Shown piece by piece: positions 17,294-26,311 of a stretch of 64,000 nt of DNA. The stretch is from Afipia sp. (lineage in GTDB: Bacteria > Pseudomonadota > Alphaproteobacteria > Rhizobiales > Xanthobacteraceae): positions 291,246 to 355,245 of the forward strand of contig JANINQ010000006.1 of NCBI GenBank assembly GCA_024508675.1, given 5' to 3'. A model generated the notes under the pieces. The model was not told the DNA's origin and did not search any database. It worked only from the letters and a program-made list of their open reading frames with translations. A program made the translations under genes and the position numbers. The first letter of the stretch is position 1. Each line of letters begins with the position of its first letter.

Positions 17294-17418
17294 GTCGTCT
17301 CGGCGAAAGCCGGGACCCATAACCACCAAACATCGTGGCGGTGGCGGGAGGGACGCTCCGGCATCTCCTTCAAATCGAGAACTCAGGGAGTATGGGTCCC
17401 GGCTTTCGCCGGGACGAC
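17294..17418. repeat. Palindromic repeat element, 27-base inverted arms
   Basis: Arms at 17294-17320 and 17392-17418 are inverted copies with a single mismatch. The core reads GGCGAAAGCCGGGACCC, and 71 bases lie between the arms. This looks like the short dispersed palindromic repeats common in this bacterial group. It lies between convergent genes, where it could also act as a bidirectional terminator or mRNA stabiliser. Confidence 0.85.
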
Positions 17419-17436
17419 CCGAAAAATCTCGAAACC

Positions 17437-17640
17437 CTACGCCACATCCTTCTGCGGCATTGCCAGCAGGCCATGCGCCTCGACCGTATCCAGCACCTGC
17501 CGCAACTCTTCTTCCAGATACTCATTGGCGATGATCAGCGCCTTGAGCGCGCCGCGAAGGTCGCCGCCACAAGTCGCGATCGCGCTGTCGACGGCACGTT
17601 CATAACGGTCAATGTCGGTCTGCGTGGCCGGTAAAAACAC
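17437..17640 (-). CDS. Conserved small hypothetical protein (67 aa)
   Basis: Soluble 67-residue protein, mostly helical by composition, with DIDRYERAVDSAIATCGGDL and ALIIANEYLEEELRQVLDTV. No signal peptide or membrane helix. It contains one Cys followed by GG. The codon use is like its neighbours and the ATG at 17640 has a GGAGCGAT-type ribosome site (GGGAGGAGCG on the minus strand), which supports a real gene. I do not recognise a function. Confidence 0.65.
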   Translation of the reverse strand: MFLPATQTDIDRYERAVDSAIATCGGDLRGALKALIIANEYLEEELRQVLDTVEAHGLLAMPQKDVA

Positions 17641-17808
17641 GATCGCTCCTCCCGATGCTGACGCCAGCCCGCTGCAGTTGGAATACGGACAGCGAGTCGT
17701 AACGAATTTCTATGTTCCCTATTTGTTCTTTATCAAGTGGGAACTGTCAAGTGCAGACCCGACTTACCCACCGGCTCCGCCAAAGAGCACTTTTTGAAAA
17801 GAATGCCT

Positions 17809-19329
17809 CTACGCGACGCGCGGCAGGCGCTTATCGTCCGGCGCTGCGACCGAGCAATTCCGCCCGCGCGACTTGGCCGCGTACAGCGCCTTGTCGGCTG
17901 CCTCGATCAGATCCGCAGGCTGCCACGATGCGTCCGGCACCAGGCTTGCGATACCGACGCTGACGGTCGTCGTCCATCGATCAGCGGACAGCATTTCCAC
18001 ACTGGTTCGAATGCTTTCGCCGATCGCCAAAGCGGCTTCCATCGGCTGCCCCGGCAACAGCACGGCAAATTCCTCGCCGCCATAGCGCGCGGCACAATCG
18101 TCCGATCGTTTCGCCGCTCCCGCGATACAATTCGCAATCCGCACCAGCACATCGTCGCCAGCCTGATGCCCGAACATGTCGTTAAACGTCTTGAAGTGAT
18201 CGGCATCGATCATCAACAAGGCCAGAGGTTGCTGCCGCTGCTGCGCATGCTGCCACTGCTGGGTGATGGTCTGATCGAACTTGCGGCGGTTGCGCAGGCC
18301 GGTCAGCGCATCGGTGGTCGCCAGTTCCTCGAGCTTGCGCTCGGCGCGTTCGCGCCGCCGGATTTCCCGCGCCAGCATCAGCGTCGCGCCGGCAACCAGA
18401 ACGATCAGCGCCAGCATGATTCCGCCGACACGAAACGCCTGCCTGCGCCAGAGCGCGAAAATATCGGTCCAGGACTTCCCGACCATCACGACCACCGGAC
18501 GGCTGCTGTCCCGCCAGATGAACAACCGCTCGCTTCCGTCGAATGCGCTCGCATCCGAAACCGCGCCGCTGCGCTCGACAAGCATCTTTCTGACACTGGC
18601 CTTGTAGGTCAGGTCCTTGCCGATGAATTCAAGATCGAACGGCGTGCGCATGATCACCACTCCGTCGTTGCGGAAGATGGTGATGATGTCGTCCGGAAGG
18701 AGCGTGAGGCGGCGCAACAGATCGTGGAAGTAACTCAGGTGCAGCGAGCCTGCGACCACGCCCTGAAACGAGCCATCCTTGCCCGTGATCCTGCGGCTCA
18801 GCACCATCGAATAGACACCCTGATGCATGCCCGGAAGACCGATCAGCAGACCCGCATTCGGGTTGTCACGATGAGCCTTGAAGAATTCCTCATTGGCGCG
18901 ATTTTCAGGTTTTGGATCGAGCGTCGATGAATCGTGCTTGAGGCGGCCATCGGCATCGAACACCTGGATCGTGCCGAAATGTTTCGCCGTCGCGGCATTG
19001 TCGAACAGAACGAGGTTGAGAACCCGCTTGCTGACGCCAGCCAGCTCCGGCTCAGTGATGTGACTGACAACATTGCGCAGCGAAAGATCGTACAGTTCGA
19101 TATTGCGGCTGATGTCGGAGTCGAGGGTCGCGGCAAGATTTTCCATCGTCTGCTGCGCCAGCGCCTGCTCGCCGCGCCGCATGTCCAGCATCACACTGCC
19201 GCAGATCGCGGAGAACCCGGCAATGGCTGCGAGCGAGCACCATATCAGCAGCTTCGCCGATATTCGCCACCGCTTCATCTGATCGTTTGAACGCCGGAAG
19301 TTCATTGCACTGAAATTTATCGCACGCAT
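17809..19329 (-). CDS. Membrane-bound diguanylate cyclase with periplasmic Cache-like sensor
   Basis: Makes cyclic di-GMP from two GTP. The 506-residue protein has a transmembrane helix near residues 22-47 and a periplasmic sensor of about 240 residues (Cache-like; IQVFDADGRLKHD and GVVAGSLHLSYF). A second helix lies near 300-322. The C-terminal GGDEF domain has TTDALTGLRNRRKFD and active site RYGGEEF. An RxxD inhibitory site (RSDD) sits five residues before GGEEF, so product inhibition is expected. The start could instead be the internal Met at residue 9 or 18. No partner gene is adjacent. Confidence 0.92.
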   Translation of the reverse strand: MRAINFSAMNFRRSNDQMKRWRISAKLLIWCSLAAIAGFSAICGSVMLDMRRGEQALAQQTMENLAATLDSDISRNIELYDLSLRNVVSHITEPELAGVSKRVLNLVLFDNAATAKHFGTIQVFDADGRLKHDSSTLDPKPENRANEEFFKAHRDNPNAGLLIGLPGMHQGVYSMVLSRRITGKDGSFQGVVAGSLHLSYFHDLLRRLTLLPDDIITIFRNDGVVIMRTPFDLEFIGKDLTYKASVRKMLVERSGAVSDASAFDGSERLFIWRDSSRPVVVMVGKSWTDIFALWRRQAFRVGGIMLALIVLVAGATLMLAREIRRRERAERKLEELATTDALTGLRNRRKFDQTITQQWQHAQQRQQPLALLMIDADHFKTFNDMFGHQAGDDVLVRIANCIAGAAKRSDDCAARYGGEEFAVLLPGQPMEAALAIGESIRTSVEMLSADRWTTTVSVGIASLVPDASWQPADLIEAADKALYAAKSRGRNCSVAAPDDKRLPRVA

Positions 19330-19466
19330 GCATGGGCCGAAGGTGCCCAGATGCCCAGCAATTCGTTGCTGTGCCCTTTAGATGATCTGTTTGATGCGCT
19401 TCGGAGTTAACGAAATGTTTCCGGATCGGAGACGAATAGCCGGAACATGTCAAAAGGCGGGAAGGC

Positions 19467-21128
19467 CTAGCGCTGCACGCGGATGCCGAGCATCACAACC
19501 GTCGCAGCGGAACTCGCGCCGCTGACCGAACTGTCCAGCCAGTCGTGACGCACCTGCGCCTTGAGCTGGAATGTCCGCGACAGCTTGTAGACCAGATCGC
19601 CCTCCACGAAATAACGCCGGTCGAAACGCGTGCCGTCATAGTCGGACGTGCCGGTGCCGATCTTCGCCGTCCCGATCAGCCAACGGCGAAAGGCATGATC
19701 GACCTGCAGCGAGTAATCGCGGGAGATCACGCCCGAGACGCCGGGCAGCGTGGTCTCGTCGATGGATGACGTGGCAGCCAGCGTCACCGTGGTCAGGCCC
19801 GACGCGGTCCAGATCAGCGAGGCGCTGGTCAGCAGGCCCTTCATGTCGGTGAGGCGCGGGTCCTGGTAGGTGCGCAGCGAATAGCCGACGGCGGCTTCGC
19901 CGGTCAGCAGCCGCGAGAATTCAAACGTAGTACCCGCCTTCACGTAACCGCCATTGGAATCGCGCAAGTATCCGGAGCGATCGGCCTTCACGTCATGCAG
20001 GCGGGTATCGGCCTGCACCTCGCCGAACGGCTTGACGCCGGGCATCAGATCGTAGCTGACGCGCGCGAGGCCGCCGAACTGGTTGAAGTTGCGGTCGTCA
20101 TTGGAGAAGGTCGAACCGTCGGTGAGTTTCGACTCCTGATAGGTGGTGCGATCGGCAAGGCCTGCGACCGACACCTGCAGACGATTGAAATCATGCTCGA
20201 TACCCGCGGTGCCGCCGACACTCGTCGCCAGTGGATATTTCGCGAGGCCCGCCTGGATGTTCGGCGATCCGGGATTGTCGGTGAACACCCGCATCCGCAG
20301 TTCGGTGTTGATGCGAGTATCGCGCGTCGCATCGATGCGGCCGCTGATCTTGCCATTGAAACCCGGCGTGTCGATGCTGGTCGGCACCGGTCCCGCTGTG
20401 CCGGGTGGTGCGGGGAATGTCGTGCCATAGCCGGTGAACGAGCCGCGCAGATCGGCGATCAGCGAATGGCGCTCCCAGTCGGACGCGATCAGAAGTTCCG
20501 GCGCGACGGTGTAGAAGCCCGAGCCCTTCGGCTGGTTCATGCGGCCGGGGTTGCTGTTATAGCCGCCCCAGAGTTCGACCGCGGCCTTGGTCAGGAATGT
20601 GCCGGTGTGAAAGCCGACATTGGCAAACGGATCGTCGTCCACCTTCAGGCGGCGGCGCGGCGGCTGGCCGGGAAATGTCCCCGCCACTGACGGCGACACC
20701 GGCGCTGCGACTTTCGCCTTGGGAGCAGCCGGCGGAGGATTGCCCGGACCGACGACCTTCGGCTTCGGGGCGCCCGGATAAAGCTTCGGCTTCTTGCGCG
20801 TGCGATTGAGCGAGTCGAAGCCGCTGTCCGATGCGCCGGAGGCCGCAGGGATGCCATAGGCCGGAGTTGCACCGATGCGCGACGGCGCGCGTGGTTCGCG
20901 CCTCAACTCGTCATCATCAACCGCGGCCTGTGCGGTCCGGCGCAACAACGACTGATCGCGCGGCGCGAACCCGCCCTGCGCCGGGTTCAACATGTCGGGC
21001 GTCAGCGTCTGTGCAGAGACCGCCACCGGCTGGCACAGGATCAGCAGCGCGCACGCCGGCAGCGCGCGCCATCCAGACGCACGCCAGCGATAATCCAGAA
21101 CCCGGACAGGCTGCTGCGAGCCGTACAC
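19467..21128 (-). CDS. Outer-membrane beta-barrel protein (BBP2-like)
   Basis: 553-residue protein with a signal peptide (cleavage near SAQTLTP, about residue 40). A 130-residue Pro/Lys/Ala-rich periplasmic linker follows, then about 350 residues of alternating amphipathic strands. The protein ends MLGIRVQR; the penultimate aromatic position is not conserved. Repeated strand patterns such as TAGIEHDFNRLQVSVAGLAD and VKAGTTFEFSRLLTGEAAVG match the putative beta-barrel porin 2 family seen in rhizobia. Its substrate is unknown. It is divergent from kdsD, with AT-rich TTAA motifs in between. Confidence 0.75.
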   Translation of the reverse strand: MYGSQQPVRVLDYRWRASGWRALPACALLILCQPVAVSAQTLTPDMLNPAQGGFAPRDQSLLRRTAQAAVDDDELRREPRAPSRIGATPAYGIPAASGASDSGFDSLNRTRKKPKLYPGAPKPKVVGPGNPPPAAPKAKVAAPVSPSVAGTFPGQPPRRRLKVDDDPFANVGFHTGTFLTKAAVELWGGYNSNPGRMNQPKGSGFYTVAPELLIASDWERHSLIADLRGSFTGYGTTFPAPPGTAGPVPTSIDTPGFNGKISGRIDATRDTRINTELRMRVFTDNPGSPNIQAGLAKYPLATSVGGTAGIEHDFNRLQVSVAGLADRTTYQESKLTDGSTFSNDDRNFNQFGGLARVSYDLMPGVKPFGEVQADTRLHDVKADRSGYLRDSNGGYVKAGTTFEFSRLLTGEAAVGYSLRTYQDPRLTDMKGLLTSASLIWTASGLTTVTLAATSSIDETTLPGVSGVISRDYSLQVDHAFRRWLIGTAKIGTGTSDYDGTRFDRRYFVEGDLVYKLSRTFQLKAQVRHDWLDSSVSGASSAATVVMLGIRVQR

Positions 21129-21236
21129 GTTTCACTCATTTCCCGGCTCCGGAACATTTCCGGAGCCGCGCCGAAAACCGAACAAATTCAGACAATTGCG
21201 ATGGCCATGCCGCCGCGCGGCGCTTCAGAAACGCCG

Positions 21237-21265
21237 TTAACAGAGTTAAAACAATTATGGTTAAC
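21237..21265. promoter_or_regulatory. TTAA-rich region with a CtrA-type half site
   Basis: TTAA at 21237 and 21246, and ATGGTTAA at 21257-21264, which on the minus strand reads TTAACCAT, the extended CtrA half site. It lies between the divergent outer-membrane protein and kdsD genes, over 110 bases from either start. Control by CtrA is a weak inference. Confidence 0.35.
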
Positions 21266-21376
21266 GGGGGGTTAGGCAGGTCGGGGCGCGTCGCTTCACA
21301 GAGCTTGATGTGCTAGGTAGACGTCCCGGAGCCGACGCGCGCATGGCGCGCCCCTCCCCGCTCAATTGGAACTGAC

Positions 21377-22390
21377 ATGGCCTCTTCAACATCGCGGACA
21401 GCGACCCCTTCCGCGACCCGCGCCGCATCTACGGCAGTCGAATCCGCGCTCCGCACCCTCGATGCGGAAGCCAGCGGCATCACCGCGCTGGCGAACGCCC
21501 TGCAGTCGGACCTCGGCAGCGCGTTCGACGCGGCTGTCGATCTGGTGCGCAACGCCAAAGGCCGCCTGATCGTCACCGGTCTCGGCAAGTCCGGCCACAT
21601 CGGCAAGAAGATGGCTGCCTCCTTCGCCTCCACCGGCACGCCCTCGTTCTTCGTCCATGCCGCCGAAGCCAGCCATGGCGATCTCGGCATGATCACCACC
21701 GACGACGTGATCCTGGCGCTGTCGTGGTCCGGCGAGACGGCCGAGCTGAAGAACCTCATCACTTATTCGCGCCGCTTCCGCATCGGCCTGATCGCCATGA
21801 CCTCGGAAGCGAAGTCCACCCTCGGCGCCGCCGCCGATGTGGTGCTGACGCTACCGAAGGCGCGGGAAGCCTGCCCGCATAATCTCGCGCCGACCACCTC
21901 GTCGGTGATGCAGCTCGCGCTCGGCGATGCACTGATGGTCGCGCTGCTGGAAAGCCGCGGATTCACTGCGCTTGATTTCGGCACGCTGCATCCCTCCGGC
22001 AAGCTGGGCGCGATGCTGAAATTCGTCCGCGACCTGATGCACAAGGAAACCGAGTTGCCGATCAAGCCACTCGGCACCAAGATGTCGGATGCTCTCGTGG
22101 AAATGACATCGAAGGGCTTCGGCTGCGTCGGCATCGTCGATGCGCGCGGCGAGATTGCCGGCATCGTCACCGACGGCGACCTGCGGCGTCACATGCGGCC
22201 GGACCTGATGACCGCAAGCGTCGATGAGGTGATGACAAGGAATCCGAAGACCATCGGTCCGGACTTGCTCGCCAGCGAGGCGCTGGAAATCCTCAATGCC
22301 TCGAAGATCACGGCGCTGATCGTCACCGACGGCAAGAAGCCGGTCGGCATCGTCCATCTGCACGACATCCTGCGCGCGGGCGTGGCGTAA
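21377..22390 (+). CDS. kdsD: D-arabinose-5-phosphate isomerase (KpsF/GutQ/KdsD)
   Basis: Converts ribulose-5-phosphate to arabinose-5-phosphate for Kdo and lipopolysaccharide synthesis. The 337-residue protein has a SIS domain (VTGLGKSGHIGKKMAASFASTG near 62-83; LSWSGETAELKNL) and the metal/active site region (HPSGKLGAML). Two CBS domains follow at about 220-275 and 285-335 (GIVDARGEIAGIVTDGDLRRH; HLHDILRAGV). The length and domain order are those of the family. The first 15 residues are Ser/Thr/Ala-rich and weakly conserved, so a slightly later start is possible. Other Kdo genes are not adjacent. Confidence 0.93.
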   Translation: MASSTSRTATPSATRAASTAVESALRTLDAEASGITALANALQSDLGSAFDAAVDLVRNAKGRLIVTGLGKSGHIGKKMAASFASTGTPSFFVHAAEASHGDLGMITTDDVILALSWSGETAELKNLITYSRRFRIGLIAMTSEAKSTLGAAADVVLTLPKAREACPHNLAPTTSSVMQLALGDALMVALLESRGFTALDFGTLHPSGKLGAMLKFVRDLMHKETELPIKPLGTKMSDALVEMTSKGFGCVGIVDARGEIAGIVTDGDLRRHMRPDLMTASVDEVMTRNPKTIGPDLLASEALEILNASKITALIVTDGKKPVGIVHLHDILRAGVA

Positions 22391-22392
22391 GG

Positions 22393-22836
22393 CTAAGCCA
22401 TATCCACCCGCAGGCTCGCGCCATCCGCGCTGACGATCTTCACCCGGCTGCCCGACGGCACGTCCGGGCCAGACACGCGCCAGACTGTATCATCGATACG
22501 CACCGTACCGACGCCATCGACAATCGGCTTCTCCAGCGTGAACACGCGACCAACCAGACCTTCCGCGCGCTTGTTGAGAAACGGATTGTCGGTCGGCTTC
22601 GCATTCTTGCCGGAGTAATAGCGCCACAACGGCACCATCGCGATCGACAGCGCCGCAAATGCGATGATCTGCGCCTGCCATGACCATGTGATGCCGAATG
22701 ACAGCACACCCACGATCAGGGCAGCGAGTCCAAGCCACAGCATGAACACACCGGGCGCGAAGGTCTCGATCGCCATCAGCACAACGCTGAGGATCAGCCA
22801 GTTCCATGTCCCGAGTTTCGACAGAAGGTCCACCAT
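22393..22836 (-). CDS. NfeD family membrane protein
   Basis: 147-residue protein with three or four transmembrane helices in the first 85 residues (WNWLILSVVLMAIETFAPGVFMLWLGLAALIVG in outline). A C-terminal OB-fold domain follows, ending GSRVKIVSADGASLRVD, which is the NfeD signature (short YbbK/NfeD1b type without the protease domain). It lies 12 bases after the stomatin-like gene. NfeD and SPFH proteins commonly form such pairs and associate in membrane microdomains. Confidence 0.88.
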   Translation of the reverse strand: MVDLLSKLGTWNWLILSVVLMAIETFAPGVFMLWLGLAALIVGVLSFGITWSWQAQIIAFAALSIAMVPLWRYYSGKNAKPTDNPFLNKRAEGLVGRVFTLEKPIVDGVGTVRIDDTVWRVSGPDVPSGSRVKIVSADGASLRVDMA

Positions 22837-22848
22837 CCGATGCCGTCC

Positions 22849-23841
22849 TTATGTCGTTGACCGCGGAGGCGTGGTGTTCGGCACGCTCGGCGGACGGCGC
22901 GACGTGGAAGCTGCCGCAGAGGCTGCGGTGTCGCCGAAGGTCGCCTTGGCGATCTCTCCGATACCAGCCAGCGAGCCCAGCATTCCGGTCGCCTCGATCG
23001 GCAGCATGATGATCTTCTGGTTCGGCGATTCCGCGAGCTGGCCGAACGCCTTGATATACTTGTCCGCGATGAAGTAGTTCAGCGAGGCAACATCGCCGCT
23101 GGCAATCGCGTTGCTGACCATCTCCGTCGCGCGCGCCTCAGCTTCGGCCGACCGCTCGCGCGCCTCGGCGTCGCGGAAGGCGGCCTCGCGGCGGCCTTCC
23201 GCCTGCAGAATCTGCGACTGCTTGGCACCTTCCGCACGGAGAATTTCGGATTGGCGCTGACCTTCGGCCTGAAGAATGTCAGCGCGCTTGACGCGCTCGG
23301 CCTTCATCTGCCGGCCCATCGCCTCGACCAGATCGTGCGGCGGCACGATGTCCTTGATCTCGATGCGGTTGACCTTGACGCCCCATGGCGACACCGCGGC
23401 ATCGACCACGCGCAGCAGCCGCTCGTTGATTTCATCGCGATGCGACAGAACCTGATCGAGATCCATCGAGCCCATGACGGAGCGGATGTTGGTCATGGTC
23501 AGCGTGACGATGGCCTGATTGAGGTTGGACACCTCGTAGCTCGCCTTGGCGGCATCGAACACCTGATAGAAGGTCACACCGTCCACCGTCACGGTGGCGT
23601 TGTCCTTGGTGATGACTTCCTGCTGCGGAATATCGATCACCTGCTCCATCATGTTGACCTTGCGGCCGACGCGATCGAAATACGGAATGATGAGGTTGAG
23701 GCCCGGCCCTAGCGTGCGGGTGTATTTTCCGAACCGCTCGATCGTCCAGTCGTAGCCCTGTGACACAGTTTTGACGCCAGCGAACAGCGTGAGGATCACA
23801 AGCAGCAAAAGCGCAATCGCGAAAATATCGAAACCGGACAT
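22849..23841 (-). CDS. SPFH/stomatin-like membrane protein (QmcA/paraslipin type)
   Basis: 330-residue protein with an N-terminal transmembrane helix (residues 5-22). An SPFH/Band 7 domain follows ([32 protein letters not shown]). Then comes a long Ala/Glu/Arg coiled coil with [20 protein letters not shown] repeats, near residues 195-260. The family forms oligomeric membrane scaffolds and controls membrane proteases. The ATG at 23841 gives the membrane helix at once and has a GCAGGGAG ribosome site; the longer frame to 23925 adds a charged stretch and is rejected. It pairs with nfeD just downstream. Confidence 0.92.
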   Translation of the reverse strand: MSGFDIFAIALLLLVILTLFAGVKTVSQGYDWTIERFGKYTRTLGPGLNLIIPYFDRVGRKVNMMEQVIDIPQQEVITKDNATVTVDGVTFYQVFDAAKASYEVSNLNQAIVTLTMTNIRSVMGSMDLDQVLSHRDEINERLLRVVDAAVSPWGVKVNRIEIKDIVPPHDLVEAMGRQMKAERVKRADILQAEGQRQSEILRAEGAKQSQILQAEGRREAAFRDAEARERSAEAEARATEMVSNAIASGDVASLNYFIADKYIKAFGQLAESPNQKIIMLPIEATGMLGSLAGIGEIAKATFGDTAASAAASTSRRPPSVPNTTPPRSTT

Positions 23842-23964
23842 TGAAAACTCCCTGCGGGTGAATGGGCGCGAGGCTCGGCGCCAGTCTAGCACAGGCGCAC
23901 GACAGCCGCTCTCGCTCTTGAGCAATTCTTGGTCGGACGAACAGGGATTGAGGTTCGAACCTGG

Positions 23965-23988
23965 CCTGGATCTGGGCCGTCAGATCCA
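23965..23988 (-). terminator. Hairpin over the hemH stop codon
   Basis: A perfect nine-base inverted repeat CTGGATCTG / CAGATCCAG with six-base loop spans the hemH stop. No T tract follows on the minus strand, so it is more likely an mRNA-end stabiliser or a Rho-assisted site than an intrinsic terminator. Confidence 0.4.
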
Positions 23989-25017
23989 GCCTTGAAGTTC
24001 ACGCAGGACGATCTGGCGGATGACGTCCATCCCCTCGTCGCTGTCGTTCAGGCAAGGAATGGCCGTGAATTCCTCACCGCCGGCATGGCGGAATATCTCG
24101 GCATTCTCCAGCGCGATCTCTTCAAGGGTTTCAATACAGTCGGCGGAAAACCCGGGTGTCACGACGGCAATTCGCCGCACACCGTCCTTGGCAAGCTGCT
24201 CGACCGTCGCGGCGGTGTAGGGCTTGAGCCACTCCTGATAGCCGAACCGCGACTGGAAGGTGAGCATCAGGCCCTTCTCGTCGAGGCCCATCCGCGTGCG
24301 GAGCGCATTCACCGTGGCCACGCACTGCACCTGATAGGGATCGCCCTTGTCGATGTAGGACTGCGGCATGCCATGGAACGACGCCACGATGGTTTCGGGC
24401 TTGAAAGACAGCGTCGCCAGATGACGCTCGATCGAGACCGCGAGCGCATCGATGTAAACCGGATCGTCATAATAGGGCGGCGTGAAGCGGACAGTCGGCT
24501 GTGCGCGCATGTCCTTCAGCGCGGTCGCGACCTTGTCGACCACCGTCGCCGACGTCGAGGCTGAATACTGCGGATAGAGCGGCATCACCAGAATGCGGTC
24601 GCAGCCCTGCGCTGTCAGCGCGTCGATCCGCGACTTGAGCGACGGATTGCCGTAGCGCATGCCCCAGTCGACGATCACATGCTGATGGTCCGCGATCGAT
24701 GCAGCCAGCTTTTCGGCTTGCGCGCGCGTGATGGTCTTGAGCGGCGACTCGTTTTTCTCGAGGTTCCAGATTTTCAGATAGTCCTTGGCCTTTTTGGCCG
24801 GACGAATCTGCAGCACGATGCCATTGAGAATGACCTGCCAGATCAGTCCCTGATTTTCGATCACGCGCGGATCGGAGAGGAACTCGCGCAGATAAACGCG
24901 GACGCCCTTCGCGTCGGCAGTATCCGGCGTGCCGAGATTGACCAGCAGGACGCCGACGCGCGAAGACGCCGGTTGCGCCGCAGGCCGATGTGCATCGAGG
25001 GGAATGACGGCTGTCAT
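23980..25017 (-). CDS. hemH: Ferrochelatase
   Basis: Inserts ferrous iron into protoporphyrin IX, the last step of protoheme synthesis. The 345-residue protein has GVLLVNLGTPDTADAKGVRVY near the N-terminus. The active-site His is in IVASFHGMPQSYIDKGDPY and the conserved Glu in GFSADCIETLEEI. No C-terminal membrane anchor is apparent. The length is typical for proteobacteria. No Irr or Fur site was identified by eye upstream. It is a single gene between the SPFH gene and the NicO transporter on the same strand. Confidence 0.95.
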   Translation of the reverse strand: MTAVIPLDAHRPAAQPASSRVGVLLVNLGTPDTADAKGVRVYLREFLSDPRVIENQGLIWQVILNGIVLQIRPAKKAKDYLKIWNLEKNESPLKTITRAQAEKLAASIADHQHVIVDWGMRYGNPSLKSRIDALTAQGCDRILVMPLYPQYSASTSATVVDKVATALKDMRAQPTVRFTPPYYDDPVYIDALAVSIERHLATLSFKPETIVASFHGMPQSYIDKGDPYQVQCVATVNALRTRMGLDEKGLMLTFQSRFGYQEWLKPYTAATVEQLAKDGVRRIAVVTPGFSADCIETLEEIALENAEIFRHAGGEEFTAIPCLNDSDEGMDVIRQIVLRELQGWI

Positions 25018-25066
25018 GACGGCTCTGGCATCGCGCGTTGTCGAAATGTTGTCAAGGCGAGGACGG

Positions 25067-26311
25067 TCAGAAGCAGGTGACGCGCTCCGCTGTCATGTAT
25101 CCGAGCAGCAGGCCGGCACCGAACAGAAGTACCAGAGCCGCGGCGCCGAACTCGATGCCGCGCAGCAGGACCGCGCCGCCGCCATCGCGGCCGGCGGCGA
25201 TACGGGCGGCAAGTCCCTTGGCCGACACCGCGATGATGGCAATGGCGGACACCGTGATCGCTGTGCCAAGCCCCATCAGCAGCGTCGCGGCAACACCCGC
25301 CCAGAACAGCCCCTGCGCCAGCGCGAACACCAGCACGAGGATCGCGCCGGAACAGGGCCGGACGCCCACAGTCAGCACGGCGCTTAATCCGCGCGACCAG
25401 CCGCCGGGACCGGACAGTTCGCTCGGCTCGGGACCATGGGAATGGCCGCAATGCTCATCATGAACGTGACCGGCATGATCATGATGTTCGTGACCGTGAT
25501 GCGCATGGCCGTGATGATGATCGTGATGGGCGACGCGCGCGTGTGAATGATCGTGGCCGTGGTCGTGAGAATGATCGTGGTGACTGTGATCGTGCGCGTG
25601 GTTGCTTGCATGAGCCATAGCCGGAACGAACTGCGGTGCGGAGCGATAGGTTCCGAGAGCACGAAAAAGGCTTCGCCCCTTGGTCCAGACCAGCCGCGCG
25701 CCGAACGCCGCGATCAGGCCGTAGCTCGCGATCTCGATCACGCGCTCGGCGCTGCACATGGTCTTTGCGGTTGCGTTCAGCAGCAGCGCGCCGATCCCGA
25801 CAATCGCGATCGCCACCAGCGCCTGCATCAGGGCCGAGGCGAATGACAGCACGATGCCTCGTTTCGCGGTTTCCTCATTGGCCACGAGATAGGACGAGAT
25901 CACCGCTTTGCCATGACCGGGACCGGCCGCGTGGAACACGCCATAAGCGAACGAAATGCCGAGCAGCGCCCACACCGCGCTGCCGTCGGTTTTCGCCGCG
26001 CGAATGGTCTTCGACATCTGAAGATAGAATTCGGATTGCTTGGCAAGCAGCCAGCCGATGATGCCGCTCGCCTGCGGCTCGGCGGCCGCGCCCTTCGGAG
26101 CACCGAACGGGTTTTGCGCAAGAGCTGTATGGATCGCGCTATCGAGATAAAGCGCCGCAACCAGCATCAACGCAACGACAGCAACCCTACCCCAGACGTC
26201 ATTCCGGGATGCGCCTTTCAGCGCAGACCCGGAATCCATCCTTCCCGTTATATCTCTGGATTCCGGGTTCGCACGCGATGCGCGCGCGCCGGAATAACGG
26301 CTATTGAACAT
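25067..26311 (-). CDS. NicO/RcnA-family nickel-cobalt transporter
   Basis: 414-residue inner-membrane protein with about seven helices. The family motif HAAGPGHGKAVISSYLVAN and a second motif VGVRPCSGAILVLVFALAQG are present. Between them is a very His-rich cytoplasmic or periplasmic loop of about 60 residues (HSHDHGHDHSHARVAHHDHH), expected to bind nickel, cobalt or zinc. The ATG overlaps the DUF1007 stop as TAATG, so translation is coupled. About residues 5-38 are encoded by a palindromic repeat. The authentic membrane start (VWGRVAVVALMLVAALY) follows. DUF1007 with NicO is a common pair. Confidence 0.85.
   Translation of the reverse strand: MFNSRYSGARASRANPESRDITGRMDSGSALKGASRNDVWGRVAVVALMLVAALYLDSAIHTALAQNPFGAPKGAAAEPQASGIIGWLLAKQSEFYLQMSKTIRAAKTDGSAVWALLGISFAYGVFHAAGPGHGKAVISSYLVANEETAKRGIVLSFASALMQALVAIAIVGIGALLLNATAKTMCSAERVIEIASYGLIAAFGARLVWTKGRSLFRALGTYRSAPQFVPAMAHASNHAHDHSHHDHSHDHGHDHSHARVAHHDHHHGHAHHGHEHHDHAGHVHDEHCGHSHGPEPSELSGPGGWSRGLSAVLTVGVRPCSGAILVLVFALAQGLFWAGVAATLLMGLGTAITVSAIAIIAVSAKGLAARIAAGRDGGGAVLLRGIEFGAAALVLLFGAGLLLGYMTAERVTCF
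26198..26298. repeat. Palindromic repeat within the NicO transporter 5' coding region
   Basis: Imperfect inverted arms at 26198-26238 and 26257-26298, each about 41 bases, share GTCATTCCGG / CCGGAATAAC ends and CCCGGAATCCA / TGGATTCCGGG inner parts, with an 18-base centre. It is typical of dispersed palindromes in rhizobial genomes and is read in frame, adding an Arg/Ser/Gly-rich segment. Confidence 0.85.

Noticed and set aside
17294..17418. CRISPR-like repeat
   Set aside because: Only two arms, inverted rather than direct, and no spacers or cas genes.
20831..21316. 161-codon plus-strand open frame upstream of kdsD
   Set aside because: It is opposite the signal and linker part of the outer-membrane protein and has Arg/Ala-rich shadow composition.
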